Shown one piece after another: positions 56,501 through 64,000 of a stretch of 64,000 bases of DNA. This stretch comes from Otis tarda (taxonomy: Eukaryota; Chordata; Aves; Otidiformes; Otididae), in assembly GCA_026413225.1 (NCBI GenBank), contig CM048572.1:682001-746000 (forward strand). The letters run 5' to 3'. The notes beneath the pieces are model-generated. The model did no database searches. It worked only from the letters and a program-made list of their open reading frames with translations, and had not been told where the DNA came from. Numbering within the stretch: position 1 is the first letter of the stretch; each line of letters opens with the position of its first letter. The position numbers and the translations under genes were made by a program.

Positions 56501-59500
56501 GCTTATTTTAAAAGACAATTCATGATCCTTGAAGGGATCAGTATTAATGTAAGCATATTCTCCTCTGCATTGCCCAGATAGAAATGTGCCTTCCTGACTG
56601 GTACCTCTGAGTATCTGAATAGTTGAATAGTCTTTAAAAGTGAAATTACCTCATGGTGACTTTCATGGGGAAGAAAAGACTCTCAGCAACAGAAATGTGT
56701 ACTTTTAGTCACGTGGATTTAGAAATGTATGCTGTTGGAAGTAGTGACTTGTCTAAATCCTGGAGTATCTGTTCCTGAAACAGATGTAATCCTCCTAGTG
56801 GAAAAAGTTATGGAGAAAGCTGTACAGCTGCGGTGGGGGTAGGCCTAGTAGCTACACCTTGTTTTAATCGTGGTCTTGAGCACTTGAGAAAAATGAATGC
56901 TTGGAGTTACTGAAGTGAAGAGGCTGCTTGTGTCTCTGTTTAGTTACTAAGTTAGTACAAATTCATTTTCTACTGAAGAAAATTTTAGAAGAGGTGTTCT
57001 GGTGAAGTGTTCTTATTTCCAAGTTGTAGCCCTTACTGTGTGTGATTAGTCTAGGGTATTTGTTAACAATCTGTTTTGATGTAGTTCAAGGTTTTCAAGT
57101 AGCCCTTGGAGGAGAAGATGACAGAGGGTGAAACATAAACTTTTGAAGCAGAGGCAAGCCCCTGTGTTCAGCGCTTGCTTTCTGAGAAATGAAGTTCTCC
57201 ATATGGTCAGGGTCATGCTAGTGAAACGTGGATGGGCTTTAGTGTTGCCTGATGACCTTGCTTGTGAAGAGCTATGTGATGGCTCCCAATGAAGGTCACG
57301 TCATATGGATGCTCTAAGGCTGTATGTTTCTGGGTAAAGTTCTTGAGATCCTCTGAGTAATTTGTCTCGTGTAATATTCTACCAAGTACATATCTGCCTG
57401 AGGAAGCTGTTCCTGAAATTAGCTGCAAATGAAGAAGACAGCCTGCTTTGCAAGGCATGCTGAGTATAGCGACTGCTGGATCGGGTTAAGTTGAGTCGCA
57501 GGATGTGAGAGAGAACCCAGAGCAGCCCAAGTTTCATAACTTGGGAGGGGGAGAGCAAGGAGGACTTTGGGAGGTGGGGCAGTGATACGAGATTTTTGCC
57601 CATAGAATTTCTCCTCTCTTTCAACTTTCTGATCCGCTGCCTTTTAACAAGCCTGGCTGAGTTAGTGAGGTGCAGTACATGTGTGCTCTGACAAATGTTG
57701 ATGTTAAGCTGGCTCTAGCTGTAAAGTGGACAGAGTTCAGATTTTTTTTTTCTCAGAATCTGCAGCCTCTGTAGATATTGTTAAATGACTTACGCTCTTT
57801 TTTCAAGTTTCCCTTTAGTTGTAATACTTGTAGGTTTTTTAATATTTGACTATAGTAAGGCCTTCCTCACCAAAACTGGTGTTTTATTTATAGAAGCCCT
57901 ATTGTATGAGATCTTGTTACTGAAGTCAGGAGATGTGTATGTTCCTCTTCAGCCTCGTGTAGGTGAGTTGAAATTACTCAGTCTTTCAGATGTGTAGGCT
58001 GTTACTGAAGGAGGCCACTGCAGAGAAGTTCAGTAATGTACTTCCAGTACTTTTAGGAGTACTGTCTTTGTGTGTCCCTACTTGGTGAAAAGGAAAAGTA
58101 AGTTTACTAGGACAAGCACCATCTTGCAGCTGTAACTTCTCCTACAAGTGTTAAGTAAAATATGTGTCTGTTCCACATTTGGAGACATGAAATTCTATTG
58201 GTAGTGTGAGAAAGTGGTATTTTAATGATGTAAATCTGCAGAGAAAATAGTGAGTGTTTGAGATGTGGATGGATAAACTCTTTAAAAAACAAAATGTAGC
58301 TTTGCATTTGCTGCTTGGATTCCTGGATTTTTCTTTTTTTAAATTCTTAACTGTTTGTTTTTCATCAGAGTGCAAAACCCCAACCATCCTAACTTTTCCT
58401 TAGTTCCCTTCCCCCACTCCTTTCTCAATTAAAAGTTGTGGAGGTGGTAGGTAAATCCCCCCTACTGCCCCAACATCTAGCCATATTAGAAGTCAGTCAT
58501 TCTAGGACTGATTCAGATCCATGCTGGGCACACTCACAGTTTGTTATCAGATAGTCTAGAAAAGTAAATTGCAATGTTTCTCAGTTCCTAAGTTGCTAAA
58601 ATATTTTTTCTTTTGGTGTGAGTCACTGTGTTACGAATTCAGCGTACAGACAATAGCATTTTTTTCCCCCATACTGTTGCAGGCTGCTTTAACAGTGGTG
58701 AAGATAAGCCTAAAAGCAGTGCTTTAGAGGAGGACAGCAGATCATCTTCTGGTAGAGAAGTATTTTGCAGTGTGGTTATGATGCTCAAAGTGGTGGGTAC
58801 GCCTCCATGGCCGGCCCGTGGCAAATGGCCTCATTTAAAAAGTGTGTCAATGGAGTAGCTTTTTCCCTGCAATAGAAGCTTTATGACTTCCCTAAAGATC
58901 TTTGATTTCTGAACCAAACTTGAGCTTAGAGTAGTTCTTTATAAAATAATGTTAATCCTTTTATAGATGCAGCTCAGTTGACGTCATTGCTGTTTATGCA
59001 TTGTGTGAACCAAAATGCTGCTGCTTATTTGTGTTGCCAGTATGTGTTTCCTTATTCTTGTAGTGTAAGACTAGAAGATTTTTTTTTTTTTTTTTTTAAA
59101 TTTAACTTGCTTCCATTTTATACATCTTTAGTTGAATCTTCAAGGCATAGCCCTACTGTAAGGAGGACAATATTGAATAAAGCTTACTTATATTTTTGGA
59201 TCTTGTGAGCTTGAAGACTACAGGAATGGATCGTTTGTATCTTGCAATTGTGGGAAATGACTGACAGAAATTTGGGAAAAATAGCTCCTGATCAGGCTTT
59301 CCACTAAATGTACCTTGAGAGAAACTACTTTGGCAAGATTTCTTAAACCTTTGCGTTATCTGTTGGAAGCATGTCTTAATGAAGACTATTTTTATTTTCT
59401 GGTCAAAATGGTGGAGAAGTGGGAGGAAAGTAATGCAAATATGCAGGCAGTATAGTCAGTCTTCTAAAATTGGTTAAAGAAACTATGTATTTCTAACATC

Positions 59501-59983
59501 TTTGAACTCTATTGCATTTGTAGCAAGGAGGTGACATAGTGTAACCATAGTGTTCTTGAATGCTTTACTAACATGGTAGCTCTTGAAAGATTGTTACTGT
59601 GTTTGGTTTTGCCTACTTCCTGTTTACTGGATTCCTTGTTTTCATCAAAACTGGGAGGGGGGAGAGAGTATCATGAAACTTCTATCTCAGTTGTGAATAA
59701 ACATTGGATTGCAGAGTTCTCAGTTGACCTGGAACTTGGACCGATGGACAAAGGTTGAGCTTCAATCTTTCATGGTCCAGTAGCTACCATTTTGAACACA
59801 TTTTTTGAATGATCCTGCACACTGTCACTTGGGAATCCTTGTTTTAAGATATAAGTGCCCCCATTACTTTCTGCAAACCAAAAATACAGAGGTCCCTTAA
59901 CGTGTAGCTTTTGGGGATTATGGTGCATAAGCTTATTTTGTGTATGTCTTGATTAGTGATTGATATTTAATTGCATTTTTCAG

Positions 59984-60015
59984 GGGAATAAAATCAGCAG
60001 TGTTGATATTACAAA
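59984..60015 (+). other. PHF20: PHF20 5'UTR segment before the start codon
   Basis: The acceptor TTGCATTTTTCAG ends at 59983. A TGA at 60004-60006 is in frame with the ATG at 60016, so no longer N-terminus can be read through this exon. Confidence 0.85.
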
Positions 60016-60098
60016 ATGACAAAACATCCTCCGAATAGAAGAGGGATCAACTTTGAGGTGGGAGCCCAGTTGGAAGCCCGTGACAGATTAAAAAACTG
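60016..60098 (+). CDS. PHF20: PHF20 first coding exon
   Basis: ATG at 60016 (A at -3) opens [18 protein letters not shown] and continues to RDRLKN, then TG|GTATTT splits the next Trp codon. This matches the start of PHF20 with one change (Asn for Ser at residue 12) and differs clearly from PHF20L1, which begins MSKKPPNRPG. The exon encodes the start of the first Tudor domain. PHF20 has two Tudor domains, an AT hook, a C2H2 finger and a PHD finger. It is a subunit of the KAT8 (MOF)-NSL histone H4 acetyltransferase complex, and its Tudor domains read methyl-lysine, including on p53. The second coding exon, expected to start G-TAT-CC, was not found before the window ends. Confidence 0.96.
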
Positions 60099-63000
60099 GT
60101 ATTTTTTTAAAACCATTCATATTATATTAACTTTAAGTCTTTAATATCTTAAACATTTTGTATTGGTACAATATGTAGAGCCTTGGTCATTGGTTTGTAG
60201 GAAAGTAGTTAACTTATGAAAGTTTATATACCAGTGGTTGAAGAGGGCAATAGATGCTGCTGTGTTGTGCTAGCCCTTAAAAAGAAGTGTACCAGTGCAA
60301 TCTCTGTCTGGGAGTAGGACTAGTCATAAATCTAGTGGGGCTTCAGACTCCTGAATTAATATTTGAAGTTCTGTGCTATACACAGATTGCAGAGCAGGCA
60401 TTATGTAGATAAATCCTTTGCAGTACAGAATATCCAAGGTAGTTCCTCGCTACTTCCTTTTCCATTGCTGTTGTGAATTCATAGGCTTTAAAGCGTGATT
60501 GAAATTGTTATGGCCTGCACTCATTTGAGGATGGTCAGCTTTAGAATTAAAGAACAGGGTGGGGAAACAAATAAGTCTATGCTGGAGCCTGTCTTGCCAA
60601 CTTGAGTTGTGAGAAAGAACAGTTTTCTTGACTAATCACTATAGTAGGAAGGGGGAAAAGGGCCTAAGTTTCTTGGGTTAACTTTGAGCCTTCTAACTCT
60701 GTTCACTTTAGGAAGTCAGCTTAAAAATTACCACTTAATAATGCTCAGTGAATGAGGCATACAATGAAAACTGCTGGAGTCAGACTTCTTAAATACAGGA
60801 ATTAATGTCATTTTGTTAGCTCCTTAAGATACTTCTCCCCCCCCCCCCCCTGAAATCAGCTATATTGACTTTTATTTAAGAGTCCGTGTGGATTAGATAT
60901 GATGGTACTTCAGGCTCTGGAACCTGCTGGCAGATTAAGCCTGTAGAAGTCAGTGTTGGAAACAATCTGGGTGTCCCAGAAGGATGGAACACTTCCTTAG
61001 ACACAGGAGACTTATTCCAGAACATCTTGGTTACATACAGAGCATTTCTCTACTTTTGAGGTGCAAGGGAATTTGAATTGTGAAAATGGGTAAACATAGC
61101 TCTCTATGGAAAGAACATGAAGTATGAACATTAAATTGTACTTGCATGTTATGTTGGCTTTCCTGCGTAGCCCAGAGTTGTATAGATAGGGCTTAGATCT
61201 GAATCTGCTTGTTTCTTTTGTATTCTTGAGCTTTGTTTATACTGTAAAAAAAAAAAATAGTAACACCTACAGAAATTAGATTTCTTAGCCTGCCTGTAAT
61301 GTAGGCGTATTAAAGATGCAGTTCAATATAGATTGTATTTGAAGCTAATAACTCATGTCCATTACTATTATCCTTCTGACATGTTTGGACAACAACAGTA
61401 TCTCAAAGTGTGGCTGTACACAGTTCTTACGTGGGAAAACTTTGGGGGAATGAATTCAACACCTACTATACTTTCCACATATCCCTTGACTTAAATTTGA
61501 ATTTTGGATATGCTGCATGTCCAAAATCAAACCATGTTGTCTGGTTTTTAGAAACTCTTGATCTTAGTTGACCTATGTTACACAGTGTTTTGCAACACTT
61601 TGATCTCACAACTTACTTATTAACTCTCAAGTTCTGAAACTTTTCAGTTACTTGCTAAGCTTTTGAAACATGGGTCAGAAAGTGTGTATTTCCTTGACTG
61701 GTGATCCAAGTGTAGTTCTGTTTTTCAGAGTTTGTCAGCCAAAACTTGTAAGAGCTGAGGGCTTACTTTCTCTTAGCAGTGTCAGTGGTGACAGGCTAAC
61801 ACACCTCCTTAGGTGTGAATGTGTAGAGGACAGCAGACTACTTTTTTTCCCCCCTGCTGCTTTCACCTGCTGCTGTGTGAACAGGACCACTCCATGGTGT
61901 GTTTTACAATGCACTTTTTATGTGGACACAGAACTTTACATTTGCTGATACTTGCTTTTCACCGTTCTGGATCTTCAGAGGTCCAAGCTGTTCTTGTGTG
62001 TACTTTTGTTGCTATGTTGGCGTTTAAACATAGGCAGAAGTCTCTTGTTTGATCGGAGGGCTGGCCTTGATTTCTGTGCTTGGTACCGAACACACCAGTC
62101 CATTCATGGGCCAGTATTGTTTCTCAAATGGCAGTAGTGCTTTGGAAAGTATTTCATCTCGGAGCCATGTTTACCTGCCTTTCATGGCATGTGCCCTGAA
62201 ATGCTAGTTCAGGACTTTCAGGGTCTTTGGATGTGATGCCAGCCCTACTGCAGAGGAAGAAAAACTTGTGCACGGCAGTAGAGTAGTCAGTGCGGAGTCT
62301 GTGCCTTGCCAAAATGCAAAGTGAATTTTGCATCTTTAGAGCTCTTACTGAAGGTTACTTTGTTGTATCTGGAATCATAATGTATTGGAAATGCACTTCA
62401 GTTTGTGACACAGTTGTCTGTCACCTCCTAGACTCAGACTCCAGGGAGTACAGTGAGTAATTTTGGTGCTTGGCTTGATTCTTAGGGCTTGGCTGCTGCA
62501 TCAAAGCTCTCACGAAAGGCTTGTGACAGTGTCTGTTGACCTTAGGGCACTAAACAGGGAAAGCTCTGGTCATAAGGCAGTGCCTCTGTGCATACTGAAA
62601 GGTCTCTTGGTACACAGTGCTGGAGTTCAGAGGATGGAGCTGTGGGATTTTCCAGTAGTGCAACCCTAAATGGAGAGATCCCAGAGAGGCTAGCTGAAAC
62701 CATGTACACACACTGTCCTGGCTAAATTGAGTTCTTGAAACTTTTGTGTTGGATCATTTAAACTCTTCAGTGCTGGCTAGCTGTAGACATCCTCTGTTAT
62801 GGAAAAGAGGATGAGTCTACACTGGATACCCGCAGTAGGCAGGTAATGACACCTCTTGTGTTATCTTATTGTAATGACAGCTCTTTAAGTTCTTTTGTCT
62901 ATTACGTGAGTAAAATGAGTATGAAGACTTTAGATTCTGGTTGAGGCTCCTGAGTATTGAAACCAAGATTAGTATTGTTAGAGTATTGCACTACCTTGTT

Positions 63001-64000
63001 AAGGTTTAGACTGACAGTCCTATGAGTTCAGTTTCTCATGCTGTCAGGACTTTTGTTTCAGTACCAAAAAGATGAAACTCCATAGCTGTTGTCCTTCATA
63101 GTACTGATTCTCCTAGATGCTTCATTTGCTCTCAGCATTACTTTGGCTGCAGTAAGCTTGTCCCTTCCTAGCTCCAAGACAGAGGGGGTTTACAGCAATT
63201 CCATTTTGGTATATGGGAAAGGAGAAGGGAGACAAACTAGTCCTGGACTGAGAGATAGGAGCTCCTTCAATTAGCACTCTGATTCTGAATTTCCAGATAT
63301 TGACCTCTTCCTAGAATTGGATGGTTTTACACTTGCATCTACAAGAAACTCATTTTCATATTGTTTGCTGTGGTCTGGCAGCAGGAGTCTGAAGTTGCCA
63401 GTCATCTCTGAGAGTTATGTTGTTTGAGCTTTTGATTCTCGCTTAGGTTCTTATCAAAACTAATGCCAGCAGTTTGGGCATCTTGGAGGTTTTCCCTTAC
63501 TGTTTAGCCAGTGCTTTAGGCCTTGAAAGGTACAGGATCATAATTCCTTTTGAATTGAGCTGGAAAACTACTTGTTTTGGCCTCCCATTATATTGCAAGA
63601 ACTTGTGTCCAGTTTCAGCTGGTTTTTCACAGTGTGTTAGGTAGATATTCAAATCAGTACCAGTTGGAGATTTCTTACCCAAGATCAGTTAACTGTCTTG
63701 AAAACCCATGGAGTCAGCTAAATGCTTCATTTGTGGTTTGAGGGAGGATGTGTTGGACCATCCCTGGACACATGGTGGTTGTACTTTTTTTTTCAGGCCT
63801 TAACCAGGCTTCAGCTGTTGGTTTTTTACTTTGCTTATCATCCCATAGTATATTTTCTCGATAAACAAGTCTGAATTTCTTTTAAGTTACCTGCATCTCT
63901 TGGCATATTTACAGGCTTTTTGGTGCATGTGTATGGATATGCCGTATTACTCCTCTTCTGTGTAGATATCTGAGGATTTGTGCCTCCTGATGTGGCATGC
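60099..64000 (+). other. PHF20: PHF20 intron after the first coding exon
   Basis: AT-rich intron DNA with a run of 14 C at 60837-60850 and several T runs. No second Tudor-domain exon, repeat of known type or RNA gene was recognised. Confidence 0.75.
60837..60850. repeat. Poly(C) run
   Basis: Fourteen consecutive C residues. Long C/G runs are uncommon in AT-rich intron DNA and are prone to sequencing length error. Confidence 0.85.

Larger units (their letters stand above)
45697..59983 (+). other. PHF20: PHF20 first intron(s) in the 5'UTR
   Basis: About 14.3 kb between the CpG-island exon and the first coding exon. After 46.4 kb it is clearly AT-richer than the rest of the window. It holds two CR1 remnants (48238-49062 and 50023-50125) and two candidate 5'UTR exons. 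The remaining stretches (46381-48044, 49063-50022, 50126-53450, 53506-59983) show only T and A runs and no domain-bearing frame. Confidence 0.7.

Noticed and set aside
58681-58793. Possible PHF20 exon after a good TTGCAG acceptor
   Set aside because: No strong donor follows and the peptide does not match PHF20. The translation start is clearly at 60016.

Overview
The window is vertebrate nuclear DNA, almost certainly from a bird. It contains several CR1 LINE copies with the typical octamer tails (ATTCTATG, or ATAGAATC on the other strand), LTR repeats of types I know from bird genomes, and compact introns. I cannot name the species. No bacterial, phage or CRISPR-like content is present.

Two protein-coding genes lie head to tail on the + strand. 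Gene 1 (exons 8193-36823, 3'UTR to about 39.2 kb) is a Vilse/ARHGAP39-family Rho GTPase-activating protein. Nine coding exons were placed by homology, GT/AG sites and phase. They encode 1,024 residues: two WW domains, a long disordered linker, a MyTH4 domain and a C-terminal RhoGAP domain. The extreme N-terminus was not found. The divergent linker and the neighbouring gene suggest a paralogue of ARHGAP39 rather than its orthologue. Gene 2 begins in the CpG island at 45-46.4 kb and is PHF20. A non-coding first exon ends at 45696, two possible 5'UTR exons lie in the long first intron, and the first coding exon is 60016-60098. The rest of PHF20 lies beyond the window.

Layout: 1-8192, upstream or 5' intron sequence with an LTR-type repeat (2259-4325) that is split by a CR1 insertion; 8193-36823, gene 1 coding region with a 9-kb intron, a 90-nt cassette exon and a 1.65-kb antisense CR1 only 11 nt past a splice donor; 36824-39.2 kb, 3'UTR with a 70-bp ATCCC array; 39.2-45 kb, intergenic DNA with a CR1 fragment, an orphan CpG island and a solo LTR; 45-46.4 kb, PHF20 promoter island; 46.4-64 kb, AT-richer PHF20 introns with two more CR1 pieces.

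The two proteins have no obvious shared pathway. Gene 1 should act on Rac/Rho-type GTPases at the membrane and cytoskeleton. PHF20 is a chromatin reader of the KAT8 (MOF)-NSL acetyltransferase complex. I saw no undescribed biological system. The points most worth following are the paralogue's conserved position beside PHF20, the cassette exon in MyTH4, the CR1 beside the arginine-finger splice junction, and a 54-bp mini-element that keeps both ends of the LTR repeat.
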